Shown: positions 32,427 through 41,720, counted from the first letter of the stretch. The stretch: DNA of 64,000 nt from a bacterium (GCA_004563405.1 SFTH01000007.1:1-64000), one strand, 5' to 3'. A program made the numbers and translations. Notes: generated by a model not told the origin, from the letters alone.

Positions 32427-33869
32427 TCACTTGCCCAGTTGCTTCTTCAGTTCCGCAATCTTTTCCGCGCTGCCCGTGGACGCCGCATCGGAAAATAGCA
32501 CTTTCTGAGTATCCACATCTGCCTTGCCGGTGGGCTGTATGCCCGCGGCCATCTGGAAGAAGCCAGTGGCCATGAAGGAACTCTCGCCAAACACGCCGTC
32601 GGCATCTCCCTCCAGCCATCCCAGTTCGATCAACCGCTCCTGTACAATCGCGGCGGCGCGGATGTAGCTGGTCTTCCTCAGCAGCGCGGGAACCACCTGG
32701 AAGCTCTGAAGCTCCGGCTTTTCTCCGATGGTGCTCAGATCGCTCGTCTCGTTCTCCGGCAGGCCGAACATCTCGTTGAGCGTCACCAGTCGGTATCCGC
32801 GCTGCACGGCGCCGGGGATGAACTCCAGCAGCTTTTTCAGGTCGTTGTTCGTGGTGTGGAACAGGTAGATCCGTCCGGGCTCGAGGTTCGCAAACAGGCT
32901 CTCCATGGAATCCGTGGAGCCCGACTGCGTCCAGATGGCGATTCCGCTCATGCCCAGCTGGTTTGCGTAGGCGTGTACGCGCTGGTCGTTGCGCTCGTCG
33001 CCGCCCTTGGGGCGGAAGAAGTGCTGCTTGTAATTCACGCCGAGCACCTGGCTGAGCTTGACGCTCTGATACCACATCTCGTTGGTCATGCGCTCGTCGT
33101 CGTAGTGATACATACCCGCATGGTTGTAGGTGTGGTTTTCAATCTCCATCCCGTTTTCCCAGGCCCACTTGATCGCGGACGCGACATTTTCCTTGTTGAG
33201 GTTGTCGCCAATGGGGAAGATGGTGAGCTTGGCGTCGTTATCCAGCGCGCACTGCACAATGGAGCGCAGATTGTCTCCCTGGAAGCAGTCGTCCACCGTC
33301 ACGCAAATGACGTTCTCCGTGGTGTTTGCCTTGTACAGCAGCGGTATGTAACCTTCGGTCACCTTCGGCCAGCGATCCAGCTTCGAGGGATCCACGCTGG
33401 AATAGTCCGGCGTGATGGGCGCACCGGTGATTTCCCCCTGCGTGGCGGCGATGTAGGCCGCGCCGTATTCAAAGCTTCCGGAGCTCGCCGGAAGCGCAGC
33501 GCTCTGCGTGGGAGCTTCCGCGACGTCCGTGGTTCCGTCTCCACCCTCTGCATCACCCTCCGGTAAGAGCTCGCCCTCCGTTGCGTCCTCAGGTGTCTCG
33601 CCCTCCGTGGGAATCGCATCGGCCGCTCCGGTATCGGTCGCTGATTGCGTATCTTCAACGTTCAACGCAAGGGGCGGCGCCGCGGACGCATCCTTGTTTT
33701 TGCCAGTGGACGTGAGAACGACCACCAGCACCACGATCACCAGCACGAGCGCAGGCACGGCGATCATCAGCCGCTTTTTCAGCCTGCGCATCCTGCGCAT
33801 CTTCAGTATGCGCTGCCGCTGCTCGGGGGTGAGCTTGCGCCTCGGTGCGTTTTCGGGATACTGACTCAT
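32427..33869 (-). CDS. Membrane-anchored polysaccharide deacetylase with peptidoglycan-binding domain
   Basis: A 480-residue type II membrane protein. A basic cytosolic N-terminus (RRMRRLKKRL) precedes one TM helix (about residues 34-54), then an acidic, Ser/Thr/Glu-rich linker of about 80 residues. The NodB-type deacetylase follows: ICVTVDDCFQ (catalytic and metal Asp pair), ENHTYNH (metal His pair), FFRPKGGD and IYLFHTTNND. The C-terminal 80 residues resemble a PG_binding_1 domain (IQERLIELGWLEGDADGVFG). It probably removes N-acetyl groups from peptidoglycan or another wall glycan outside the membrane. The ATG at 33869 (MSQYPEN) has GAGGAT upstream. Monocistronic. Confidence 0.9.
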   Translation of the reverse strand: MSQYPENAPRRKLTPEQRQRILKMRRMRRLKKRLMIAVPALVLVIVVLVVVLTSTGKNKDASAAPPLALNVEDTQSATDTGAADAIPTEGETPEDATEGELLPEGDAEGGDGTTDVAEAPTQSAALPASSGSFEYGAAYIAATQGEITGAPITPDYSSVDPSKLDRWPKVTEGYIPLLYKANTTENVICVTVDDCFQGDNLRSIVQCALDNDAKLTIFPIGDNLNKENVASAIKWAWENGMEIENHTYNHAGMYHYDDERMTNEMWYQSVKLSQVLGVNYKQHFFRPKGGDERNDQRVHAYANQLGMSGIAIWTQSGSTDSMESLFANLEPGRIYLFHTTNNDLKKLLEFIPGAVQRGYRLVTLNEMFGLPENETSDLSTIGEKPELQSFQVVPALLRKTSYIRAAAIVQERLIELGWLEGDADGVFGESSFMATGFFQMAAGIQPTGKADVDTQKVLFSDAASTGSAEKIAELKKQLGK

Positions 33870-33912
33870 CTTGCACATCCTCACAGTAGTTGGTTCTTTG
33901 GTACCTTCACTT

Positions 33913-33941
33913 ATTTTATCACCGCATGCGCACACAATCAA
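33913..33941 (-). promoter_or_regulatory. Promoter of the polysaccharide deacetylase gene
   Basis: TTGATT (33941-33936), 17-bp spacer, TAAAAT (33918-33913). Confidence 0.75.
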
Positions 33942-33994
33942 TCATGAAACATGAAATTCTATTGACGATTCTGAAAGAAAGTTCCGGCATGAAG

Positions 33995-34025
33995 CGGAGC
34001 GGAACGGCCGCGCCGTTCCGCTCCG
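33995..34025 (-). terminator. Hairpin after the topoisomerase operon
   Basis: CGGAGCGGAACGG pairs with CCGTTCCGCTCCG around a 5-nt loop, 6 bp after the gyrA-like stop. There is no clear U-tract, so it may stabilise the 3' end or terminate weakly. Confidence 0.5.
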
Positions 34026-34031
34026 ATGGAA

Positions 34032-36464
34032 TCACTTCGTCAGGCCCGTGACCACGTCGCCCATCACGACCATCACATAGGGCTGACCCTTTCCATTTCG
34101 ATTCTCGATGGCGACGTCCTCCGTGTTGAAGACCGTCACCGTACCGCTCTTCTGCACCACGCCGAAGTCGTAGGGATCGGTCACCGCAAGCGCGCCCGCA
34201 ATGCAGCTTCCGTTCGCCCCGTTCTTCAGAAGGCTCATGCACTTCACACCCTTGCCGCCCCGCGCCTGCCGGTCGAAGTCAATCAGAAGACAGCGCTTCA
34301 GATAGCCCAGATCCGTGGCCAGCACGATCTCTCCCTCGCTGTTGTGCACAAAGGCGAAGCGCACTCGATCCTCCGGAGCGAGGGTCATGGATTTTACGCC
34401 CGCTGCGGTGCGGCCCACCAGGGAGGCCTCCTCCACGGAAAAGTGAATCGCCATTGCGCACTGCGTGACCAGCAGCACGCCGCTGCCCGCGGCGGGGTTC
34501 AGCGCGCAGAGCAACCGGTCGTCCCCCTTGAGGCTGATGGCCGCGTACCTGCCCTTGCGCACGTTCAGATCGGCGAGGGCCGTGCGCTTGATCATGCCCT
34601 TTTCCGTGGCCAGCAGCGCTTCCCCGCTCCAATCCGCTGCCGGAATCACGCCGACCAGCGCTTCGTCCTTTTCGAGCCCCGCCAGCAGGCCTCCGGGCGG
34701 CAGCCCGCGCTCCTTCGCCCGGGCCTCGGGAATCTGCTCCACCGTCACAGGATAGCAATACCCCATATTGGTGAAGAACAGCAGCTTTTCGTTGGTCAGG
34801 CAGGCGATCACCTGAGATGGAGGATCGTTGAATTCGCCGCCCGCGAGGGCCTTGTCAAAGCTCTTGGGCTGCATGCGCTTGATGAAGCCGTTCCGGGTGA
34901 GCAGCACCCGCGCGTCGTCCGGCGCGGCCGCCGCCTCCTCGATCACGATGGCCTCGAAGCTGGGCACGATTTCCGTGCGGCGCGAATCGGCAAACTTCTC
35001 CCGCACCTCCAGAAGCTCCTTCTTGATTACGCCCAGCAGCTTTTTCTCGCTGGCGAGTATGGCCTTGTAACCCGCAATGCGCTTGAGCAGCTCCGCATAC
35101 TCCTGCCGGAGCGCCACGACTTCCAGATTGGTCAGGCGCTGAAGCCGCATGTCCAGTATGGCCTGGGCCTGAATCTCCGTGAGCGAAAAGCGCTCCACCA
35201 GCCTGGCCTTGGCCTCCTTGGGCGTCTTGCTGGCGCGGATGAGTCGGATGACCTCGTCCAGGTTGTCCACGGCAACGATCAGGCCCTCCAAAATGTGCGC
35301 CCGCGCCTCGGCCTGTTGAAGCTCATACTTCGTTCTGCGGGTGACCACGTTCTTCTGATGGTCGATGTAGTACTGTAGCATACGCTTCAAGCCCATCTGA
35401 ACCGGCTTGCCTCCCGCGATGGCCACCATGTTCACGCCAAAGGTGACCTGCATGTCGGAGTACTTGTACAGCACGTTCAGCAGCTTCTCCGGATCCACGT
35501 CCCGCTTGACCTCCACCACGGCGCGCATGCCCGTGCGGTCGGATTCGTCTCGGATGTCGTAGATGCCGGAGAGCAGGCTCTTCTTCTCCTCGCTCAGCCG
35601 CAGGATCTTCTCCAGCAGCGCCGCCTTGTTCACCTGATAGGGCATCTCGTCCATCACGATGAGCTTACGGCCCGCGGCGCCGTCCTCGATGTGCACCCGG
35701 GCGCGCAGCTGAAGCTTGCCGCGGCCCGTCTCGTAGGCCTGCAGAAGCTCGCCGTCCCCAGCCAGGATGCCGCCCGTGGAGAAATCCGGTGCGGGAATGT
35801 ACTGCATCAGCTCCTGGGTCGTGAGCTTCGGATTGTCGATCAGCGCCACCGCGCCGTCGATGGTCTCGCCCAGGTTGTGGGGCGGGATATTTGTAGCCAG
35901 GCCCACGGCGATGCCGCTGGCGCCGTTGACCAGCAGGTTCGGATACCTGCCGGGCAGCAGATCCGGCTCCCGCTGGGTGTCGTCGAAGTTCAGGTGGAAA
36001 TCCACCGTGTCCTTGTCGATGTCCCGCAGCATGACCATGGCCAGCTCCGTCATGCGCGCCTCAGTGTAGCGCATGGCCGCCGGGCTGTCGCCGTCGATGG
36101 AGCCGAAGTTGCCGTGGCCGTCCACCAGCATCGCGCGCATCACGAAGGGCTGGGCCATGCGGGTCAGCGCGTCGTAGACGGAGGAATCGCCGTGGGGATG
36201 GTATTTACCCAGGCAGTCGCCCACGATGCGCGCACACTTTCTGTGCGGCTTGTCGTAGGTGTTGCCCAGCTCGTGCATGGTATAGAGGATGCGGCGCTGA
36301 ACGGGCTTCAGGCCGTCCTCCACCCGGGGCAGCGCGCGCTCCAGAATGACGTGCTCCGAGTAGGGAATCATGGAATCGTGCATCACGTCCTCCATGGTCT
36401 TCTGGATGATCTCCTCCGTGCGCACGATCTTCTCTCTGTCCTTGTCCTTCTTTCTGGGAGCCAT
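34032..36464 (-). CDS. gyrA: Type IIA topoisomerase subunit A (DNA gyrase A-like)
   Basis: DNA breakage-reunion subunit, 810 residues. The winged-helix core has ALPRVEDGLKPVQRRIL, KYHPHGDSSVYD and the active-site Tyr133 in AMRYTEARM. Quinolone-pocket positions equivalent to E. coli Ser83 and Asp87 are Ser94 and Asp98, the unmutated forms. The C-terminal beta-pinwheel carries RQARGGKGVK, close to the GyrA box (QRRGGRG), favouring gyrase over topoisomerase IV, though a second topoisomerase set elsewhere cannot be ruled out. It is 12 bp downstream of the B subunit gene. Confidence 0.88.
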   Translation of the reverse strand: MAPRKKDKDREKIVRTEEIIQKTMEDVMHDSMIPYSEHVILERALPRVEDGLKPVQRRILYTMHELGNTYDKPHRKCARIVGDCLGKYHPHGDSSVYDALTRMAQPFVMRAMLVDGHGNFGSIDGDSPAAMRYTEARMTELAMVMLRDIDKDTVDFHLNFDDTQREPDLLPGRYPNLLVNGASGIAVGLATNIPPHNLGETIDGAVALIDNPKLTTQELMQYIPAPDFSTGGILAGDGELLQAYETGRGKLQLRARVHIEDGAAGRKLIVMDEMPYQVNKAALLEKILRLSEEKKSLLSGIYDIRDESDRTGMRAVVEVKRDVDPEKLLNVLYKYSDMQVTFGVNMVAIAGGKPVQMGLKRMLQYYIDHQKNVVTRRTKYELQQAEARAHILEGLIVAVDNLDEVIRLIRASKTPKEAKARLVERFSLTEIQAQAILDMRLQRLTNLEVVALRQEYAELLKRIAGYKAILASEKKLLGVIKKELLEVREKFADSRRTEIVPSFEAIVIEEAAAAPDDARVLLTRNGFIKRMQPKSFDKALAGGEFNDPPSQVIACLTNEKLLFFTNMGYCYPVTVEQIPEARAKERGLPPGGLLAGLEKDEALVGVIPAADWSGEALLATEKGMIKRTALADLNVRKGRYAAISLKGDDRLLCALNPAAGSGVLLVTQCAMAIHFSVEEASLVGRTAAGVKSMTLAPEDRVRFAFVHNSEGEIVLATDLGYLKRCLLIDFDRQARGGKGVKCMSLLKNGANGSCIAGALAVTDPYDFGVVQKSGTVTVFNTEDVAIENRNGKGQPYVMVVMGDVVTGLTK

Positions 36465-36476
36465 CTCTACTCTCCT

Positions 36477-38441
36477 TTACGCTTCCCCGCCCGTGACGGG
36501 CTTGAAGTTATCCACCTTGTTGAAGTCTGCATATTCGCTGATGTAGGCGCGGCGGGGCTCCACCTTGTCGCCCATCAGAATCGTCACGCGGCGCTCCACC
36601 TCGGCAAAATCCTCAATGGTCACCTGCACCAGCTTGCGGCCCTCGGGGTTCATCGTCGTCTCCCACAATTGCTCCGGGTTCATCTCGCCCAGGCCCTTGT
36701 AGCGCTGAAGGGTGTAGTTCTTCCCCACCTTTTTGAGCGTCTGCTCCAGCGCCCTGTCGTCGTAGCAGTAGGTGACCTCCCCGCCTTTGGCCACGCGGTA
36801 GAGCGGCGGCATGCCGATGTAGACGTGGCCGTCGGTAATCAGCTCCTTCATGTAGCGGAAGAAGAAGGTCAGCAGGATCGCGCGGATGTGCGCGCCGTCC
36901 TGGTCCGCGTCCGAGAGGATGATGACCTTGTTGTACTTGAGGTGGGAGAGGTCGAAGTCCTCGCCGATGCCGGTGCCCAGCGCCGTGATGACCGATCGGA
37001 ACTCCTCGTTGAGCAGCACCTGATCCAGCCGCTTCTTCTCCACGTTCAGCGGCTTGCCCCGCAGGGGCAGTATCGCCTGAAAGCGGCGGTCGCGGCCCTG
37101 CTTGGCGCTGCCGCCTGCGGAGTCGCCCTCCACGATGAACAATTCGTTCATCGCAGCGTTCCTGCCGGTGCAGCTGGACAGCTTGCCCACCAGTGGCGCG
37201 GCGTCCAGCTGGTTCTTCTGGCGGGCCATCTCCTTGGCCTTGCGCATGGCCTCGCGCACCTTGGCAGCCTTGGCGGCCTTCTCGATGATCTTTGCCGCGA
37301 ACTCCTGGTTCTTCAGATCGTCCAGATAGATGGAGAGCTGCTCGTAGCACACGCTCTCAAACACGGGCCGCACCTCGGTGTTGCCCAGCTTGCCCTTGGT
37401 CTGGCCCTCAAACTGGGGATTCTTCACGCCCGCGTAGACGATGGCCGTCATGCCCTCGCGGAAGTCGTCGCCGGAGAGGTTGTTGTCCTTCTCCTTCAGG
37501 ATGCCGGCGCGGCGGGCATAATCGTTGAAGGCGCGGGTCACGGCAGCCTTGAAGCCGGTCTCGTGGCTGCCGCCCTCGCCGGTGGGCACATTGTTGACGA
37601 AGGAGCAGATGTATTCCGAGTAGGAATCCGTGTACTGAATGGCCACGCGCACCAGCGTGCCCTCCTGTACCTTTTCAAATATGATGGGCTCGGTGATCAC
37701 GTTCTTGTCCGCGTTCAGATAACCCAGGAAATCCTTGAGGCCGCCCTCATAGCAGTATTCGTACACCCGGTTCGCAGGATCCTTCGCACGCTCGTCGGTG
37801 AACACGAAGCGCACGCCCCTGTTGAGATAGGCCAGTTCCCGCACCCGGCGGCGAACGGTGTCGGAATGGAAGTTCACATCCTCGAACACGCGCGGATCGG
37901 GCTTGAAGGCCACCTGCGTTCCCCGGCGGCGGGTGTTGCCCACCTTTGCGAGGGGCGCGACCGGGCGGCCGGAGATGATTTTGCCGGTCTTGGGATCTTC
38001 CACGGACTCGAAGCGCTGCTGATAGTGGCTGTAATCCCGGTACACGTCCACCACCACCCACTCGGACAGCGCGTTCACCACCGACGCGCCAACGCCGTGC
38101 AGGCCGCCGGAGTAGGCGTAATTCTTATCGGAGAACTTTCCGCCCGCGTGCAGCTGGGTATAGACGACCTCCACTGCGGAGACACCCAACTGGGGATGGA
38201 TGTCCACGGGGATACCGCGGCCGTTGTCGGTCACCTCGCAGGAGCCGTCCTTCTTCAGCGTCACGGTGATCTCCGAGGCGTAGCCGTTGGAGGCTTCGTC
38301 GATGGCATTGTCCACGATTTCCCAGATCAGATGGTGAAGGCCGCGGGTGCCGGTGGAGCCGATATACATGCCGGGGCGCATGCGCACTGCATCCAGGCCC
38401 TCCAGCACGGTGATGTCGTTTGCGGAATACGTTTTAGCCAT
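36477..38441 (-). CDS. gyrB: Type IIA topoisomerase subunit B (DNA gyrase B-like)
   Basis: ATPase subunit, 654 residues. The GHKL ATPase motifs are EIVDNAIDEA, DNGRGIPVD and GGLHGVGASVVNALS. The TOPRIM metal site is IVEGDSAGGSAKQGRDRRFQ with LSDADQDGAHI, and the C-terminus has QRYKGLGEMNPEQLWETTM, typical of short Gram-positive GyrB/ParE. The ATG at 38441 (AKTYSAND) is preferred: GGAGGG lies 5 bp upstream, while a start 12 bp earlier would overlap that site. Transcribed with the gyrA-like gene; a TATAAT box is present about 28 bp upstream. Confidence 0.9.
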   Translation of the reverse strand: MAKTYSANDITVLEGLDAVRMRPGMYIGSTGTRGLHHLIWEIVDNAIDEASNGYASEITVTLKKDGSCEVTDNGRGIPVDIHPQLGVSAVEVVYTQLHAGGKFSDKNYAYSGGLHGVGASVVNALSEWVVVDVYRDYSHYQQRFESVEDPKTGKIISGRPVAPLAKVGNTRRRGTQVAFKPDPRVFEDVNFHSDTVRRRVRELAYLNRGVRFVFTDERAKDPANRVYEYCYEGGLKDFLGYLNADKNVITEPIIFEKVQEGTLVRVAIQYTDSYSEYICSFVNNVPTGEGGSHETGFKAAVTRAFNDYARRAGILKEKDNNLSGDDFREGMTAIVYAGVKNPQFEGQTKGKLGNTEVRPVFESVCYEQLSIYLDDLKNQEFAAKIIEKAAKAAKVREAMRKAKEMARQKNQLDAAPLVGKLSSCTGRNAAMNELFIVEGDSAGGSAKQGRDRRFQAILPLRGKPLNVEKKRLDQVLLNEEFRSVITALGTGIGEDFDLSHLKYNKVIILSDADQDGAHIRAILLTFFFRYMKELITDGHVYIGMPPLYRVAKGGEVTYCYDDRALEQTLKKVGKNYTLQRYKGLGEMNPEQLWETTMNPEGRKLVQVTIEDFAEVERRVTILMGDKVEPRRAYISEYADFNKVDNFKPVTGGEA

Positions 38442-38550
38442 TTTTCCCTCCATAGTCCATTATGCTTACCATTATACATCCAAAAGGTTAATTTTATTTG
38501 TGACTCCCCCTGCCGTTTCACCTCCATTTTTCCTTTCGGGCGATTGAGGT

Positions 38551-38579
38551 TTGCATAAACGGCGAATATATGGTATACT
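38551..38579 (+). promoter_or_regulatory. Promoter of the MazG-like/GuaA-like/GNAT operon
   Basis: TTGCAT (38551-38556), 17-bp spacer, TATACT (38574-38579). Confidence 0.75.
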
Positions 38580-38605
38580 ACTGTTCAATGGAGGAATGGG
38601 CTTAT

Positions 38606-38965
38606 ATGATGAACGACACCAATACAAACCTTTCGGAGCTGAAGGAGTGCGTGCGCGCGCTCTGCCTGCGCAAGGGCTGGGGCGTAGACGGCGTTCAGAA
38701 TCCGCAGCATGTGGCTATGGCCATGACCGTGGAGATGAGCGAGCTGCTGGAGCACTTTCAGTGGCTGAACCCGGAGGACGTCGACCGCCTGATGCGCGGC
38801 GACGATCCCGAGCGCTGCGCGCAGATCGGCGAGGAATTTGCCGACGTGATGATGTACGGACTGCAGCTTGCCCGAACACTGCACATCGACATCACCGAAC
38901 AAATACTCCGCAAGATTGATATCGTGGATCACAGGCCGCCCAAGGCCTGCGATTCGAAGCGGTAA
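38606..38965 (+). CDS. MazG-like nucleotide pyrophosphohydrolase
   Basis: A 119-residue all-alpha NTP pyrophosphatase-type protein. The conserved metal-binding pattern is EMSELLEHFQW followed by EEFADVMMYGLQLA (E-x-x-E and E-x-x-D). Such short MazG-like proteins hydrolyse (d)NTPs, often non-canonical ones, to the monophosphate. The start at 38606 is chosen for spacing from GGAGG at 38590; neighbouring ATGs at 38588 and 38609 are possible. It is followed after 17 bp by a GMP-synthase homologue, making a purine-nucleotide theme plausible. Confidence 0.82.
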   Translation: MMNDTNTNLSELKECVRALCLRKGWGVDGVQNPQHVAMAMTVEMSELLEHFQWLNPEDVDRLMRGDDPERCAQIGEEFADVMMYGLQLARTLHIDITEQILRKIDIVDHRPPKACDSKR

Positions 38966-38982
38966 ACCGCAAGAGGTGGCTC

Positions 38983-40449
38983 ATGAAGACAGATATGATC
39001 CTGATTCTGGATTTTGGCGGAAACCAGGCGTATTATACCGCGCGCAGGCTGCGCGGCGAGCAGTTCTACTGCGAAATCCTGCCGGGAAACACCGATCCTG
39101 CCGAGATACTCAGGCGCGAACCTCGGGGCGTGATGCTGGTGGGCGGCGACAGCCATGCGCTGCGCGCAGATCCTCTGCCCTTTGATCCCGAGGCGCTGGG
39201 CCTGCCCGTGCTGGCCTTCGGCGGCGCGGCGCACATGCTGGTTGAGCGTGCCGGCGCAGAGCATCGGGGCATACAGCTGGAGAGCGACAAGGACTTCGTG
39301 CAGTTCTCCCCCTGCCCCCTCTTTGAAGGGCTGGATGAGAACGATCGCTTTTTCGAGCGCGTGGACGGTTACGTCCTGCCCGAGGGCTATTCTCCCATCG
39401 CTTCCACGCCCTCCGGGCTCACGCCCGCCTTCGCCAATCCGGAAAAGCAGATCTACGCCCTGCAATTCTATGTGGAGTCCAACGACCCTGACGGGCTTCG
39501 GATACTGGAAAACTTTGCAGAGCACATCTGCCTCTGCTCCCGCAACTGGACGGTGGACAATTTCGCGCCCCGGCTGATTGAGCAGACCCGCGCGGAAGCC
39601 GGCGGAAAGAGCGTGCTGATTCCCGTCTCCGGCGGGCTGGATTCCGCTGTCGCCGCGGCGCTGCTTCAGAAGGCCATCGGCGGACGGCTCAGCTGCCTGT
39701 TCATCAACACGGGCTTTTTGCGCAAGGGCGATCCCGAGCTGGTGCGCAAGACCTTCTACGAGCAGATGGGCATGAACCTGATCGAGGTGGACGCCCGGGA
39801 GCGCTTCCTGAAGGCCCTCGCCGGCGTCAAGGATCCCCGGGAGAAGCGGCGCATCATGCATGAGGAGTTTTCTGCGGTGTTTGCCGAGCAGTACATCAAG
39901 GCCGGTGACATCGAATGTATGGCCGAGGGCGTGATCTATCCGGACGTATTGCACAACGTGCCGGGGCTGGTAACCAACATGATCGACGGTTGCCGCCGGC
40001 TGGAGCCTCTGCGCCTGCTGTTCAAGGAGGATGTGCGCAGCCTGGGCCGCTATCTGGGCGTTCCGGAGGAGCTGATCACACGGCCCGCCTTTGAAAGCTG
40101 CGGCCTCTCCGTGCGCTGCCTGGGTGAGGTGACCGCGTCCCGGCTGAACATGCTGCGCGAGGCCGACGCCATCTTCCGCGAGGAGGTGGAGCGCGCCGGG
40201 CTCTCCCGCCGCATCGCCCAGTATTTCGCCATACTCACCGAAACGCGCACGCCCGGCCGCAACGGCGAGGGCTATGTGTGCGTGCTGCGGGCGTTGGGCT
40301 CCTCCAACGCCGGCAAGGCTCCGGCCTATAAGCTGCCCTACGACCTGATGGAAGCGGTGGTGCAGCGCATCACCTGCGAGGTTCCGGGCGTCACCCATGT
40401 GGTCTACGACATCACCGGACGCCCGACCGCAGCGGTAGAGTGGGAATAA
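38983..40449 (+). CDS. GMP synthase homologue lacking glutaminase catalytic residues
   Basis: A 488-residue protein with the full GuaA layout: an N-terminal class I amidotransferase-like domain (1-190), an ATP pyrophosphatase domain with P-loop PVSGGLDSA (near 215) and a C-terminal dimerisation domain ending YDITGRPTAAVEWE. In GuaA the amidotransferase Cys lies in CYGMQ and His in QFHPE; here these read FGGAA and QFYVE, so both are gone and glutamine hydrolysis is not expected. The usual PFPGPGLGVR is AFESCGLSVR, and the KSHHNVGG lid is shortened to HNVPG. It may use free ammonia, work on another substrate, or be regulatory. It sits between MazG-like and GNAT genes, not with guaB. Homology is certain; activity is open. 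Confidence 0.85.
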   Translation: MKTDMILILDFGGNQAYYTARRLRGEQFYCEILPGNTDPAEILRREPRGVMLVGGDSHALRADPLPFDPEALGLPVLAFGGAAHMLVERAGAEHRGIQLESDKDFVQFSPCPLFEGLDENDRFFERVDGYVLPEGYSPIASTPSGLTPAFANPEKQIYALQFYVESNDPDGLRILENFAEHICLCSRNWTVDNFAPRLIEQTRAEAGGKSVLIPVSGGLDSAVAAALLQKAIGGRLSCLFINTGFLRKGDPELVRKTFYEQMGMNLIEVDARERFLKALAGVKDPREKRRIMHEEFSAVFAEQYIKAGDIECMAEGVIYPDVLHNVPGLVTNMIDGCRRLEPLRLLFKEDVRSLGRYLGVPEELITRPAFESCGLSVRCLGEVTASRLNMLREADAIFREEVERAGLSRRIAQYFAILTETRTPGRNGEGYVCVLRALGSSNAGKAPAYKLPYDLMEAVVQRITCEVPGVTHVVYDITGRPTAAVEWE

Positions 40450-40473
40450 GAGATTCAAAAGGAAGGTTTCATC

Positions 40474-41277
40474 ATGATACTCAGACACGCGCGCGAACCC
40501 CTGGACGGCCAGCCCACGGAAAATACCTTCGAAGCCATTGACGAGCGCAGCGGCGCGAATCTGGGGCTGTGCACCATCTATGTGCATGAATGCGCGCAGC
40601 TCTTTCCCGCGCGCCCCACGCGCATCTACCTGGATATTCAGGGAGATCCTGCGCCGGACGCGCTTCTGGGCGCTTCGGTGGCCCGCGCAAAGGAAATTGC
40701 CCTTCAGAAGGGCGGCCCCTGCCGCGTCTTTACGCAGGTGGAACCTGAGGACGCGGAGCGCATGAGCGCCCTCGCGGCGCTGGGCTTCCGGGACAGCGAC
40801 GGCCTGGTGCGCATGCGCCGCGAGCTGCCCGCCGCGCCCACCGGCGAAATGCCCATCGGATGCGTCGTCGTCCGGGACGACCTGGACGACCCCATCGAGC
40901 AGAAGTACTTTCTGGAGCGCTACAACCAGCTCTTCAGCGAAACCTACGACTTCGAATGGCTTCAGGATTTCCGCAACCGGGAGGGCTTTGCGCGCATACT
41001 GATCGTCGCCCCCACAGGCATGGCTGGGGAGATGGTGATCTGGCGCGAGGGCGACGCAGGCGTCATTGGCTGGCTTTACTGCTCCAAAAAGTGGCGGCGC
41101 ATGCGTGTGGCCCAGCGGCTGTTGGAGCTCGCCTGCGCAGAGTTTGAGAAGAACGGACTTCAGCGCGCTGAGGTCGAGGTGCAGGCCCGCATCCCCAACA
41201 TTCTTCGGGTAATGGAGCGCGCGGGCTTCCGTCAGGCCGAGCTGATTCTCCGCTATCCGGGCATCGACATCGGTTGA
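40474..41277 (+). CDS. Two-domain GNAT-family acetyltransferase
   Basis: A 267-residue protein with two GNAT-like halves. The N-terminal half (about 1-120) is degenerate. The C-terminal half (130-267) has the acetyl-CoA-binding segment IGWLYCSKKWRRMRVAQRLL, where the loop reads RRMRVA instead of R-G-x-G-x-A/G, and the closing IPNILRVMERAGFRQAELILRYPG. Substrate unknown. The ATG at 40474 follows GGAAGG, 24 bp after the GuaA-like gene, so it is the last gene of that operon before a strong terminator. Confidence 0.78.
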   Translation: MILRHAREPLDGQPTENTFEAIDERSGANLGLCTIYVHECAQLFPARPTRIYLDIQGDPAPDALLGASVARAKEIALQKGGPCRVFTQVEPEDAERMSALAALGFRDSDGLVRMRRELPAAPTGEMPIGCVVVRDDLDDPIEQKYFLERYNQLFSETYDFEWLQDFRNREGFARILIVAPTGMAGEMVIWREGDAGVIGWLYCSKKWRRMRVAQRLLELACAEFEKNGLQRAEVEVQARIPNILRVMERAGFRQAELILRYPGIDIG

Positions 41278-41330
41278 AATCTGCATATGGGAAGAGTCCA
41301 CGGCACTATGGCCGGGCTCATGTGACAGTT

Positions 41331-41367
41331 ACAGTCACAGCAGTTTGTTCTGCTGTGGCTGTTTTTG
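41331..41367 (+). terminator. Terminator of the MazG-like/GuaA-like/GNAT operon
   Basis: ACAGTCACAGCAG pairs with CTGCTGTGGCTGT around TTTGTT, then TTTTTG. Confidence 0.92.
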
Positions 41368-41444
41368 TATTCCTTTCCGTCTATTCCCCATGATGAGAAA
41401 GGGAACAGAAATCTCTGACTTATGACGGATGGAGAGTTAGACGT

Positions 41445-41591
41445 ATGGCACATGCAAAGAGACTGATCTGTGCGACGCATTTCTCCCCATCATTCAGCTT
41501 CCTCGTCAGAGGGAGCCTGCGGCCAAAACCAACGTACAACAGGAAAGCCGGACCGTTCAGGGGAAACTATGGGTTCTCCAATGCTCCCTAA
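41445..41591 (+). CDS. Possible small basic peptide (48 residues), doubtful
   Basis: In the 350-bp gap between two terminators an ATG at 41445 opens a 48-codon frame, with GGAGAG 12 bp upstream of it. The product would be basic and rich in Ser, Pro and aromatic residues (for example SPSFSFLVRGS). I do not recognise it and see no promoter. The stretch is less GC-rich than its surroundings and could be a decayed remnant. The rest of 41,368-41,589 holds nothing else that I can name. Confidence 0.2.
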   Translation: MAHAKRLICATHFSPSFSFLVRGSLRPKPTYNRKAGPFRGNYGFSNAP

Positions 41592-41627
41592 AAAAGAAAC
41601 CGACCTGCGATTATAACCACAGGTCGG
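41590..41627 (-). terminator. Terminator of the iron alcohol dehydrogenase gene
   Basis: On the minus strand CCGACCTG pairs with CAGGTCGG around a 12-nt loop and is followed by TTTCTTTTTT. It lies about 95 bp after the stop. Confidence 0.88.
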
Positions 41628-41720
41628 ATGAACTGTTTTCCGGCTCCCTGCCAAGGCCGTGGCCTTTAAGCTGTGCTTACGGCGCAGGGGCAGGGCAATA
41701 TCAGCCGTTCGGCCTTCCCC

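Noticed and set aside
38929..41301. 790-codon antisense frame across the GuaA-like and GNAT genes
   Set aside because: It runs across two real genes on the other strand and has no recognisable domain.
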